Shown piece after piece: positions 1-12,400 of a DNA stretch of 64,000 bases. Within the stretch, counting starts at the first letter, position 1, and each line of letters opens with the position of its first letter. Position numbers and translations under genes: made by a program. This stretch comes from Micropterus salmoides (lineage: Eukaryota; Chordata; Actinopteri; Centrarchiformes; Centrarchidae): NCBI RefSeq assembly GCF_014851395.1, contig NW_024041262.1:16917671-16981670 (forward strand). Direction: 5' to 3'. The notes beneath the pieces are model-generated. The model did no database searches. It saw only the letters and a program-made list of their open reading frames with translations, and was not told the origin of the DNA.

Positions 1-1139
1 CACAGTTGGGTTTTGTGATCCAACGCCTGTATCGACAAGACGAGATCACATATCTGTCCCTTTCAAAACTGATACAAATCACTGTTGATAAAAAAGAAAA
101 TGTCAAATATGACAGTTCTATGGTTAAGTTTTGGGTAGGTTTACACACAAAAGTAACTTGTTTAGGTTTAGGGAAAGATCGTGGCTTGGGTTAAAGTACT
201 TTTGTAAGATTAGGGGACTTTCGTTACCATGGGTACAATAATAAACACTTGGTTAAGTTTAGGGAACTGCTGTGGTCATGCTTTAAAACAAACTGTCAGT
301 TTAAAACAGAAAAGATGCAGCTGTCTCCCATGCAGTTGTACCAGCAGAGACTCCAGGAAATCACTGCCTGGTCAGAAAATAGTTCGACACATAAGCCACA
401 TAAAATTACAACGTGTGAACTTGAAGGATGATGGCAGGTGGGATTTTTTTTTAAACGTCAGGCTTGCTGTTTCCTTCTGCTTCCACTCTTTATGCTAAGC
501 TAAGCTACAGGCCAATTTATACTTGCAATGCAGAAACAAGGGAAGGAGTCGGAGGAGATGGTATGTACGGCCCTTGAACCAGTTGAGGCAGAAGAAGGAC
601 AAGGCGAATCACTGTTCTTGCTATCTGCAAGTAGTTACATTTTTGGGGAGGGTGCCACCAGAAGAAGAATGACTGAGCTTGATGATAATTTGCTTTTATA
701 ACTAGTAGTTTTATTTACTGTTGACATATAGCATGCCTCTCCCTCTTCTTGTCTCTTTGTGCTGCCGGCATTGTGACCAGATACCATTATTTTACAAGAA
801 CAATGATTGACTTTGATGATCATTTTAATGTGATAGATTGAATATTCTGCTTGTATTACTAGTGTTACTTGCTTTAATGTTATCATGCTGTTTAGCTACC
901 TATATAATGTGTTTATAAAGAACAGTGTACCTGCAGCCCTGTCCAAGAGGGAAGTGAGGCTGTTATGTTAAGTGTGCTCTTTTCAAAGCGACCAGGCTCC
1001 TTTGAGAAAAACTTTAATTTTACCTCACAGAGGTGATCGATTAGTTTGTTTTTATTATGTTACTAAATTTAGATTAGTTTGAAGACATCGCTGCAAAATG
1101 TGACAGCTAAAGCCAGAGTGCCTGCAGAGACCAGAGTGC
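1..1139. other. Intergenic DNA, no gene seen
   Basis: AT-rich sequence downstream of pald1 with only short chance reading frames. Around 445-520 it resembles part of the interior of the long-TIR MITE family annotated at 23,401-23,838 (a GCTAAGCTAAGCTA-type motif follows a pyrimidine-rich stretch), so a small repeat fragment is likely there. Nothing else is recognised. Confidence 0.5.
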
Positions 1140-1915
1140 CTCAATACATTTAGGCATGTAGACGTGGTCAAGATAACTTGCAAAGTTACGAATCGAGCAT
1201 CAGAATGGGGAAGAAAGGGGATTTAAGTGACTTTGAACGTGGCATAATTGTTGGTGCCGGATGGGCTGGTCTGAGTATTTCAGAAACTGTTGATCTACTG
1301 GGATTTCCATGCACAACCATCTCTAGGGTTTATAGAGAATGGTCCGAAAAAGAGAAAATATCCAGTGAGCGGCAGTTGTGTGGACGAAAATGCCTTGTTG
1401 ATGTCAGAGGTCTGATGAGAATGGGAAGACGGAAGGTTTGAGATGACAAAAAGACAACAGTAACTCAAATAACCACTCGTTACAACCAAGGTATGCAGAA
1501 CACCATCTCTGAATGCACAACACATCGAACCTTAATGTGTAACGGTGTGGGGGTTATTTTCTTGGCACACTTTGGGTACCCTTAGTACCAACTGAGGATT
1601 GTTTAAACGCGACAGCCTACCTGAGCATTATTGCTGACCATGTCTATCCCTTTATGACCACACTGTACCCATCTTCTGATAACTACTTCCAGCAGGATAA
1701 TGCACCATGTCACAAAGCTCAAACTGGTTTCTTGAAAAATGACAGAGAGTTCATTGTACTCCAATGGCCTCCAGAGACACCAGATCTCAATCCAGTAGAG
1801 CACCTTTGGGATGTGCTGGTGGTGCTTTTTATGTCAATATGGACCAAAGTCTCTGAGGAAGAATTAGAGCAGTTCTGAAGGCAAAAGGGGGTCCAGCCGA
1901 GTACTAGCAAAATCA
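1140..1915 (+). mobile_element. Decayed Tc1-like DNA transposon, internally deleted
   Basis: Two stretches of Tc1/mariner transposase can be read on the plus strand. The first (about 1,178-1,441) holds the N-terminal helix-turn-helix DNA-binding part, with recognisable words such as LSDFERG, ISETVDLLGF and TTISRVYREW. The second (about 1,545-1,878) holds the catalytic half, with QQDNAPCH (second Asp of the DDE/D triad) and PDLNPVEHLWD (third acidic residue). Between them, near 1,530, several hundred bases are missing, including the region of the first catalytic Asp. A further deletion and frame loss occur after 1,820. No clear terminal inverted repeats remain. The copy cannot encode an active transposase. 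Family assignment is secure from the motifs; the boundaries are approximate. Confidence 0.9.
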
Positions 1916-3990
1916 AATGTTGTCTGCTAGAGTAAACAGAGCTGAGTTTTAGCTAATTTACCCAGAATTCACTGCAAATTAGTCCTACTTAAGATGGTCA
2001 AGAACTGCACAGCTTTGTGCAACAGATGAATTTAGACATCTCTCTGAAGTCTGATTATTAATTTGATCTAAGCCATATATAGTCAAAGACTTATCTTTGT
2101 GACACCGACCCAAGGTTGTTTCAACCGTTAAATTTTAAAGGTTTGTAACTATCCAACGTCTCCCTGTCGCGGTCTTGTTCAGGATTTAACTTGATGCAAA
2201 CCTTATGACAATTCTCAAGTCAAATCAAGTCTTCTGGGAGTCAGTTCCCAAATAAGTCGAGTCTCTAAGTATCCAGCTCTGTTCTGACTCACTTTTGCAT
2301 GATCCATCCTTGTAAAAAAACTAATATTCCCAGACATGATTTTAAAATCATGGTTACCATCAGCCAGCGTGCGCATATATATACATATATTTTAATGTAC
2401 AGTAGTTTAAATTCAGTCCAGCTTACACAACCAGATAACAAGCCAGTGACAGTATTCTTGGAACCACGCCCTCTAAATTACAAAATTGAAAGATCGAATG
2501 AAGGGGGGGGAAAGAACATTTAAGAGCTCTCTATCAATTCAATCAGTATTTTTTATCCTGCCAGCTAAGACTTTTCATTACCTTGCTCAGTGGGGTGTGT
2601 AATACCTTGCCTATCAGGGATTGTATTATTGCCCATGGTAAATGAAGGCCTGGACCTTTATTTGCCACAAACATTAAGGAAAATCCCTTCAAAGATTTTT
2701 CATGGTCGTGTTATTATTGATCAAATCCCTGAAAGGGCTGAGAACACACTTCTCTGTCTCATCGCTGAGGTGTTTGTAATTCTGCCTTTATCCACACGAG
2801 AACAATCAAAGAGGACAGCGGTGCACCCATGCACCCCTCGGACCGGCACCATGCCTCCTCTCCTGAACAGCTCTCTCATCTGCAGAGGGAAGCTTTTCAC
2901 ATGAAGTTCATTACATCCCCTCTCGCTGCTCACCTCTCAAAGCCGCTCTTTGTCTGCTGTAATCTCGGGATCCCTCAGAACCGCTAGCTTGAGTTTCACA
3001 TTGGGGAGTATCTCAATGAGTCTGGAAAGGATTTCAAAGGCAAGGGGCCGCTATATCATCCAAGCATGGTCTTCATGTCCTAGGCTTATCTTGACCCGGA
3101 GTCAAGTTGGCCACATGCTGCAACTGAATAGCCCCTCTCCATATCCGAATGTTGTTTTAACCAATTTGTCTCTGTTGGTTGAGTTAAGAGAAATTTACAA
3201 AACAGACACTGTAGTCTATTAAAAGGTGCGTTTGTGTTAGTGCGCACTTATCTAATACATCTCCCAGACACTGCCAGGCCCCTAACAAAGAGGTATAATG
3301 TAGACCATAAACTGAGTAAACAAGTGCAACAAACTATAAAAGGAGTGTTTCGATCTGGACAACTTGGTTTCCATTTTCAATAATCCAGGATAGGCTGTGG
3401 TGTGATAAAATCCTTCAACAACTTCCGTGCTCCCAAAGATAAGCCTGCTATGCACTTACAAGACGGGAAGTGATCTGGGATTTCAGCCTTTCAAAGCAGG
3501 CCAGCAAAGCCAAGTGAGCTTCACTGATGTACCGGCTTTTAATCCCCACACAGCTGTCCATTCTTGAGAGTGACCATATTTATTTTTAATTAAGACTTTA
3601 CCTGTCCACATCAAAAGGCAACTCAGATTAGTCTTTTGATCTGCCTAAGCTCTTTATTACTCTATATGGAATAAGTTAAGATTTCAGCCCAACAATGAAT
3701 CATCTGTTTTGTGTAAATGTATGCTGCTCCACGCTCATAACCTGCTCTGCTCTCCGAGGTTGGAACTGACACAAGACAAAGAGGCCGTCCGGATATACGA
3801 GTGGGTTCTTAGCGGTGCGTATCTAGAGCAAAAGATTATGCCGAGATAAGAAAGAAAAAGACAGGAAGCCGACAGAAGGAAGAGACAATTATTTGGCTCT
3901 GTCACACAGCATTGTTTTATTGAAAATCCTCCCACACTTAAATCCAAATCCTTGATGGATCAGAAATGATACCAAAAACAGACAGACACT
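1916..3990. other. Intergenic DNA downstream of pald1
   Basis: No gene or mobile element recognised. The 2,580-3,190 part is less AT-rich than its surroundings and contains overlapping short open frames on both strands with no family resemblance. It could be conserved non-coding sequence, but that cannot be judged from one genome. Several TTTATT words (AATAAA on the minus strand), for example at 3,916-3,921, are possible alternative ends for the pald1 transcript. Confidence 0.4.
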
Positions 3991-6258
3991 GTTAAATCTA
4001 TTTATTTTAGCCCCAAAAAATATAATAAATGGCACATACAGTGAATAAAGGGTTAACCATTGGCTCTATGATGACTGCCTGTTTAAAAAAACATTTAAAA
4101 AAAAACATAAAATTAAGAGCATAGCCTTACTAAGATGCTAGGGTGTTATTACAACCTGCACATGTGTGTGTATGTATGTTCTTGTGTTAAGAAGTCACAT
4201 GAAGATGTGTTTGTAATCGATTCTCCTCAAAAGTAAAAAAAAAAAAAAAAAAAAGAAGCTATTTCAATTTCATTATCAATCATCACAATCTTTTTGCTCA
4301 GTTAGTCTGAATCTATTATATACAGTGCAAATGTTCTGATACATTGACAAAAGAAAAAAACATTAACGACAGGCATCTGGTAGAAATATATCTTTCTGGT
4401 TTAAAGGCAGGATTCATTGTTTTTAAAGCACACTGAGCTACAAGTTACTTTAAAACTAAAAGACATATTAGCAAATGAAAGAATAATAAAATTAAACAAA
4501 AAGTGTTACTCTTGAAGAAATATTGTACAGTAAAAGTTAACGTAGGCACACTAAACAATAATTGGCATGTGTTTAACAAATCAATGATCTAATTGTTGCC
4601 CTGATTTGCCGACAACACAGTTATTGTCCAGAACAGCAAAATATGCAGCTTTTGTCTCCTTCCACTGATGCCACCAACATGAGCTGCAGTTGTTAAAGGG
4701 TATATTTATCCTTCATCAATTGATACCAAGTGTTCTTTTTAACCCAAGTTACACCAAGTATTTGCAAGCCTGGCTGTTTCCAACCATAAATGTTATAGTC
4801 ACATGTATAATTTAATTCCTGCTGATGGACTGGTGACAGAAATGGTAACTGTTTACTGGCAGGGGCCGTAAAGTCTGTGAGAGCTGAGCTGATTAAAGGG
4901 GAACTTTTTTACACATCAAAGTCTGTTTACAGGTGTTGGGAGAGTACTGCTGCACATGTGAAGAAAAAGGTGTTTAAAGCATTTTGTGGCTCCACAGTGT
5001 GCTAGGTGAAGTCTGATAAAGTGATGTCGCTTGAGTTAGCCTAGGATGGGGGTGAAGACTACAAGTTTGAAAGAGTAGAGAAAATCTGGGGGAAGTGTGG
5101 AGTTAGAAAGAAGTGAGCTTACCAGATCTCTGTAACTGCTCCTCATCTCTGCTGGAAGCTAGCAGCTTGAGGCTACATTAGCTGCTACTAGGATAACAAA
5201 CAAAAACCTCAGACTAAACTGTATATGGCTGAGTTGCATTGTGGGTAATGCAGTTCCCAAGTTTTGAAAAGGAAGAAGTATATGTATAATAAAAAGATGA
5301 TATCTTTAGTTCTTCACATCACATTAAAGAAGGGATGTTACCATTTCATGGGACTTAAAAGGAATCTCAGGGAAATGTATGCATTTACAATTCTTAAGCA
5401 TCATTGCTCCAATGTTTACAAATACATACATTTACAGCTTTAGAGTAAAATCAAACTAACATACAAAATCCTGACATGCTGTAATGTTAGTACCTGTACC
5501 ATGGCATGTAATTAAATCTAAAAAAGAAATGGGTACAACAGATGGACATTTTACTGCCATTATACTGTAGCAAAAGAAACTTAACGGGAACTTGCTCAAC
5601 ACTCCCCTAAAAAAAAAAAACACTGATGAGAGTTAGAAAACTCAAGGAAACATCAGCAATTAAATAACAGCAGCTTTCATATGTACACAGGGAATCTTCT
5701 CAAAAATGTAAATCCACAAGTTGAACAAAAGCACAGCCACAGATGACAGCTGTGCTGAGAAGAAAAAGACAGGGCTCAAGAAAAATATCAGGTCACACAG
5801 CAAACAGCAAGCACTTGTGACACAGACCCCAAATTGCTGTCTGACAACACAGTGGAATTTGCTTCTCTCCTCCATAACAACATTTAACTCTTGTCTTGTT
5901 CCAACAGAAGTTTTAAAAAGCTATCTCATCTTCAAAAGCGAGAACTCATAAAGAAAGAATAAAAAAACAAAAAAACAATAAAAAAAATATTAGTACATTA
6001 ACACTATGTTCTACCATTGATTAAACAAGGCAAAGGCACAAATATCAACTTCTAATATAGGAGCAACATTCTGCTAAGAATCAACATCGAAACACCTACA
6101 AAATGTTAACATCGCAAGTGAGTTTGAAAAAAAGCACAAACAATAGATGATGTGAAGATATGGATAATACAAGGGTGAATATAGAAGGCATAACAATGTC
6201 AATGTCTTTTATTCTGAAAAGCACAGTACTGTCTTGGTGCGTTCACAGTGATCATCTC
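3991..6258 (-). other. Probable 3' untranslated region of pald1
   Basis: This stretch follows the pald1 stop codon (6,261-6,259 on the minus strand) and has no coding potential. A minus-strand AATAAA signal (TTTATT at 4,001-4,006) would end a UTR of roughly 2.3 kb; another is at 3,916-3,921. It includes A-rich tracts (4,237-4,256; 5,609-5,620) and the start of a TTAA-flanked repeat at 4,893. The extent is inferred only from the polyadenylation word and the absence of other features. Confidence 0.35.
4893..5260 (+). repeat. MITE fragment related to the piggyBac-like copy at 6,684
   Basis: It begins TTAA then AGGGGAACTT, followed by TTTTACACATC and TGTTTAC. This closely parallels the first about 50 bases of the TTAA-flanked element at 6,684-7,037, so both probably belong to one family. 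The interior resembles a dispersed sequence common in teleost genomes (recalled, not searched). No matching right terminus was found before 5,400, so this copy appears truncated; the right boundary is a guess. Confidence 0.5.
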
Positions 6259-6408
6259 TTAGATGAACTCCCCCCGGAAAGGAAGTGACTGAATGTTTTG
6301 CTGTTGCCAGCGGCAGCGCAGCCTGGCCAGTGGCGTGTCCCTCGGGTTTTCAAACTCAGAGAAGCCCAGCTGGTTGAGGATGTCATAAACTCCGGCTCTG
6401 GCAGCCAC
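6259..6408 (-). CDS. pald1 terminal coding exon
   Basis: The minus-strand acceptor (CTGTGGTAG) precedes GTG GCT GCC at 6,408. The frame runs 49 codons through AGVYDILNQLGF and RLRCRW and ends FRGEFI then TAA (6,261-6,259). The exon contributes the extreme C-terminus of paladin and is followed by the probable 3'UTR. Confidence 0.88.
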   Translation of the reverse strand: MAARAGVYDILNQLGFSEFENPRDTPLARLRCRWQQQNIQSLPFRGEFI

Positions 6409-9400
6409 CTACCACAGAAACACACAAAATGTTAATGAACAGGCAGCACAGCCAGCCAGGCATTTTTTGTCCTCCATGACCGCACAAACGCTTTGACTGC
6501 CACTTTTTTCTGAGTTACAGCATGTTATCTGATGGTTTCCTACATGTGTAGCTGTTAAATTGGAACAATAGGTATCAACTGTGGGTTTGGAAACAACAGG
6601 AAGTGGTATTCAGATCCCACGCTTAAGTAAAAATATCAACACCACAATGTAAGTAAAATCCCCAGAATAAAAAGTTTACTTAAAGGGGTACTCTGCTGAT
6701 TTTACACATCGATTTGTTTACTTCTCACAATAAGTACTATTCAGGGTTATCTCAGCTCAGGTTTAGATACTTAACATTTATAACAAAAAGCTTGCGTTAC
6801 AAACTTGGGGTGTGGAGTTTAAAAAATATTAACATTTGCCAAGCAGGCAGAGTTCAATGGAAGATTTTTTTGAGTTGTATTGCGAGAACTGCAGGATCTA
6901 GTGTTTGGGTGCTTGACCTATACTTGAGACTAAAAGTCAGGATATGTCGGGCTCTGCTGCTTCAGTTTTGATCCTTTATTCGTTAATCTCTCTCCAAACT
7001 GTTTCAAAGTGAAATATTCATTTGCAGGAGTACCCCTTTAAGAAAATTGCATAAATATTATCAGTGAAACACTGCGTATCAAAAGTAAATGTACTCATTA
7101 TTAGGACTTCAACAAACAAAAAATATCAGAAAACAGTGGAAAATGCCCATCACAAGTACCCTGTGCAAATGTGTCCTTGTGAAATTGTTTTTGAACATCC
7201 AACAGTCCAAAGAAAGACCCAAAGAAATACAATGACATTAAACAATATTTACAAGATCCTCCCCTATTTATTTTGATGTAAAATGTTTACCACTGAAGTA
7301 CAAATGAACAGAAAATTTAAAACATATTGTACTTATGAACAGTAATGTGACAGCCTTGGAACAACACCATGGATACAGTATATGTTTTTGGCCTTTTTCT
7401 CAGTCTTGAGTCATTACTCAATGAGGAAAGAGAGGAACACAGCAAGATTTCCCTCGAGACAGCGTTTAGTGTTCGTGTTAAGCAGCAGGTCACACTGACT
7501 CATGGTCTGCTGTGGCTGTCAAACACCATGGGACTGATGGGAAGCGCCATGGACAACCAGAAACATCTGGCCATAAAGCCAAACAATACTAACAAATACA
7601 AACAAACACGGCAGGCACTGACTTCCCTGCAAAAACTTTAAAGATTAAATACCCCATTAGAAGTGCCACAGCTTGCCCAGTTTACTCTGCAGGAGAAGCT
7701 TTAAATCTGTGATGTTCAGCCACTACAACTGATGAAAAAGCATGAGACTAAAAAAAGTGTATCGTTGGAAAGTCAATCGCTAACAGCTTACACTCCAAGC
7801 TTGGAATCGAAACAGGACATGGCTGAACCATCCGCTGTTAGTGAGTTTGTAAGTGGAGGTTACTTGGCCTAAAATGCTAGAACAATGTAAGCTTTACCTC
7901 TTCTCCTGAGGCAGTCAAGACATCTGCCAATGCATAATTGAGAGGAATGTGCATGAAAGATGTTTAAAAATAAGGATAAATAAGGGCATCGTTTGTGGAT
8001 GTATGCTTTTTAACTATACAAAACTGAAGCACATGACTGGCTGTGAGGTAATCCTGTATGAAGTGCTGCTCGGGATACTTTTTTTTATTAAAAATGCACT
8101 GTAAGGTCGAATGCCAAGGAGGACATAATGGAACAATGAACAGGAATAATAGTATCAAGATATCCCTTTCTCTAAGAATGATTATAGCTTAGCTGGCCAG
8201 CTTTGTGCAGAAATAAACATAAGGCACCGCAAAGTGTGGTCTAGATTACCTACTTGCTGACCATGCAAAATCAAATCTTACAATAGATATCATGTAACGC
8301 TAAAACTCTTGCTTTGTAGAGTCGACACTGGTTCAAACTTAAAAACCTTTCCTCAGTCCTGTGAGCAGTCTTACTATGAAGAACATGATCATGCAGCTTC
8401 TATTGTCTCAATTCAGCTTTTCATGGCAAATACATGCACTGATAGACCTTTCAGTACAACTCTGTTTGCGTCTGATGTGTGCCTGGACAGCTGCCAGACT
8501 GAGCTCTATGTGTGGGCGCAAATGAGCAGCCGAACCATTACTCAGTGGATAGGACTCCCAGGAGAAACTCTGGATTTGTGCTGTTAACCTGACTCATCTA
8601 CTCCACAGCTGGGCTGTGGAGTAGATGAGTCAGGTTAAGTATTGATGAGTGAAAAATCTCAAAGAAAAGTCTGTCTGAAAAGTCATGTTAGAGAGCCACT
8701 TCTGCGCAAGATTTACTGATTTTCTGTAAACCGTAAAACGTTTTCTGGTAAAATGTTTTGAACACACTGACCATCTGGAACAACAATGAAGATGATTATG
8801 CTGCAGAAAGAGTTTTCAGAAGTTTGAATTGATGTTTTGATGTTTTGTTCGAGCCAGTAAATTCTTGACCTACTTGCCTGACTGGGCCAGTGGCAAAAAA
8901 GGTTAATGTTGGACCCTTTGTGTACACCTGCACAGTCACATTACTCTGACAACCAGCCAACTATCTTAGCCATCATGTGAGCAATCCCCACCTGCACATT
9001 TTAACAAGGATCTTTAATAGGAGTGATCTTAATATTTATTGCTTATTTCTTTTATTTTCAATTTAACTTCAAATTAAATTTTGCTTCACTTTCAAACGCA
9101 GAATCTTGGGACACCCCTGGCACTTTATCATGGCTGCCCAGGGTGCTGATGTGGTGGAAATAACCGCTAAAGACAAATGCATAAGATGTGGAAATGCAGC
9201 AAATCATTACATCTGCACTACGTAAAACAAAGTGAAAAACAAATAAAAAAAGATCTAATCTTTGGGAGTAATTTGCTGCATCTTGCCTCCTTAATTGCAC
9301 TCCATTTGTAAAAATGACCTTGAAGTTGTTGGTGTGTGGTAACAAGCTTTCTGGGTGACACTAAGCAGAGCTGTCAGAGAGATGTCTTTCATGCTGCTCT

Positions 9401-12400
9401 GAAGAGATCACAAACGCCAATACTCATTAGGCGGCTGGAGCTACAGAGGAGGAGCAGGGCAGCAAAGAGGCGCTGGTCTTTCCCACAGTCGGCTATCTCA
9501 AAGGCTGCACATACTGTGCCGGTGCAGGGGGACAGGGAGGCCTCTGTGCCACACATCTAAACAGCTGGAGTGACTGATAGGGTACCTCTCCTTCAGGCAT
9601 CCATGGTATGCACTGTACACAAGTCCTGCCATTGTGTAAAGGGCCACGTTTTGGATTAGCAAACATGGATTTCAATTCCAGTAAATCCTCTGATGTTTCT
9701 GCTCGGATCTCACTACATGGGTCACGAGGCCACATGGGTTAATGAATAGGGACAATATTTGTCTAATGTGCACACAATGTGGGAATAAGCGCAATTTACC
9801 TTTTAACGTGCCGGTACTTTTCAAATACATGAAAGTGTTATATTTATGTTCAACAGTCCGGATGAACAGAAGCAACAAGACCAAATGGGTCAGAGGCTCC
9901 ATATCAGTTGGCACAGGCTGCTGCCCTGCATGTATGGGAACACCGTGCTCCTGCTTTTAGCCACTGTAGAGATCAAATTAGTCCATGTCCACATGTATAC
10001 ACCCAGTGCAGGATGCAGGACAGACTTTACACTGGTTGTGTAACTGTGGCTTCAAATGTATGACCAGTGATGGCGATGACCCCTGACCACCGCCTCTGGC
10101 ATCGTCGTTTGTCATTAATGATCCTGCCACGGTCACTGGTGATAGATTGTGCCTTCGGGTGGGTTGGGACGCTGCCAGATTCTGCTGCAACTGGGCCAGT
10201 AAACACATCACAATGCTGATGATGGTGCGGGCAAACTGTATCATGCATGTCACAAGACTTTCCTGCACCATATTTGAGTTAGACTTTTTTTTTTATTTTA
10301 TTTTTTATTTTTTTGAAGAACCTGGAAAGCCTTTCTAGTCTTCGGACCACTCAAAGCTTGAGATTCACATCCCTGCATTCTCACTTTCGGTACAGAGTGA
10401 ACAGCGAGATGTGCATCAAATGAAATGAATGTCTGCATGCGTCTGCAGCTGATATCTTCGTTGACCTCTCTGCTAGGCTTTCATGGGCTATGAAATCAAT
10501 CAGAATAAATATCTCTTGAAGAGGACACCTAATCCTAGTCCTAATGCCGAGTGATTCCGAGAGTTGGTTGCCACAGCAACTGTCTCACCTCACAGAGTCT
10601 GAATGGTTCAAATGAATTTCGACCTTTGGCAGGTACAGTGGGACACTTTTTCTGTAGAAAGTAATTCATTTTATTTTAACCCTTTGAAAGCCTTCATTAG
10701 TATTTTTGCTTAATGTGAAAATATTGTCATTTTTTGGAGTACTTTCAGATGCTTCATATCCCGACAATGTTTACAACCTAAGCCAAAAGGTTATGTAAGT
10801 CAATAAATCCTAATAATTTTTAGACATATTAAAACAGCGCCATAAATATGTTTAGTCATCAAATATTACTATACTATATTACAACACACAGAATATATTG
10901 ATCCAATAATTCTGAATGTAGAAACATGAACAAATATTTCTCAACACGCAACAATATTTGAACTATGTAAATCTTTTTGTTTTTGATATGAGTGCAAAGA
11001 CATTTTGACTGAGTTTAATCTGCAATAGTAAAACTTCCCTATGCCTACATTTTTGTTTAGTGTGATCTAATTTCCTCGATTTCCTTGTCAGGTTCCTACT
11101 CTGTCCTCTCTGTAGGTTCCACAGGCTCCGAGGCTAAGTTCACAGAGATGCCTGAAGAGTGCCAGATCTCAGGTATTTCTTTACCAGCAACGCAACAGCA
11201 TCGAAGGACAGTCCCCTACCAGTGACTGATTTGTCCTTTCATGTGTATATGTTGGAAATCCACAATGTAGCCATTTGAGTCCGGTAAAAAAAATGTTTTA
11301 TGCCCCACTTTTTCTGCTTTGTTTTGATGTTTTTTCTTAGCCCAATATAAGCAAGGATGGTAGACAGCCTTGCAAGCCATTTGCAAATGAATGGCAGAAG
11401 TGCATCCTCCTCAGGGTTACTCAGATGTATATTCCAAGATATAAGAGGTCTCTGGACATGACCTTGTGAGAAAAAGGCATGTGGAAGATGCTTTTACACA
11501 TTGTCAGACTGAGGACACATGTAAAACCCCATGTATTTGCACAGTTCTTCAGATGTAATTGGAGTCCACATAATTTTTTATCATCTTTGTGTGTCTCGTT
11601 TGCAAACCAAATGGAGCTGTTTTTTTGACAGGAAAACTATTCAAACAGTAGTCAACACAACCAATGCACAACCAAAAAATAAATACATAAATAAACAATT
11701 GGTGTCATCATAATAAAGTCACAATGAGCTAAAAAAGCACTAAGAGTCCATCAGTCCTTTGTTAAAGTTTTTATGCAATAGCAATTAGGCCTACAGTTTG
11801 TTTAAGAAACCAACAGCTGAGGAAACAAACAATAGATCAGCTTTTCACTATACTGTCACTCGAACTGTCAAGGTGATGAATTTATTTAGATTCAGTCCAA
11901 ACAAACCACTGCCACTGGAAATGAATATAAATTGAAATATGAAAACACACAGGAGAATAGGTATTACTGGATAACCTTCCCTGCATGTAGTTTTAAATTT
12001 TAGCAGTGTGGACTTCTGCTATGTTCATCCTGACGTCCCCTCTCTGTGACTATCTGCATGCATATATCGATTATGCTGTCAGGTGTCCTGTCATCAAGGA
12101 AATTGGATTTAATTCATGTAGCAGCTCCATCAACAGTGAGCCCAGAAGTTGGATAGTAATGAGATTTTGATGAGTTTTTCCACAGGAGTTTCAGCCTGCA
12201 GTGAACGAGCACCCCCAGCAGGTTTAAAGCACATCAATACTGCAGCTGATGATGGAAATGTGATCCTTAGTTGCAGCGAGAACCAGGCCTCTATTTCCCC
12301 TGTTCCCCAGTATAATTGATGTATAGTGTAATGTCAATTTCTGCAGCACTAATTCCATCAGTTCGCGTTTCATGTCAGGCTTTCCACTTAGCCTTTTCAA

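Noticed and set aside
2590..2933. Overlapping plus and minus frames of 70-104 codons
   Set aside because: No family resemblance; neither strand has a supporting splice or promoter context.
8584..8638. The hairpin as a microRNA precursor
   Set aside because: A perfect 26-bp stem with a 3-base loop is too short and too perfect for a typical pre-miRNA.
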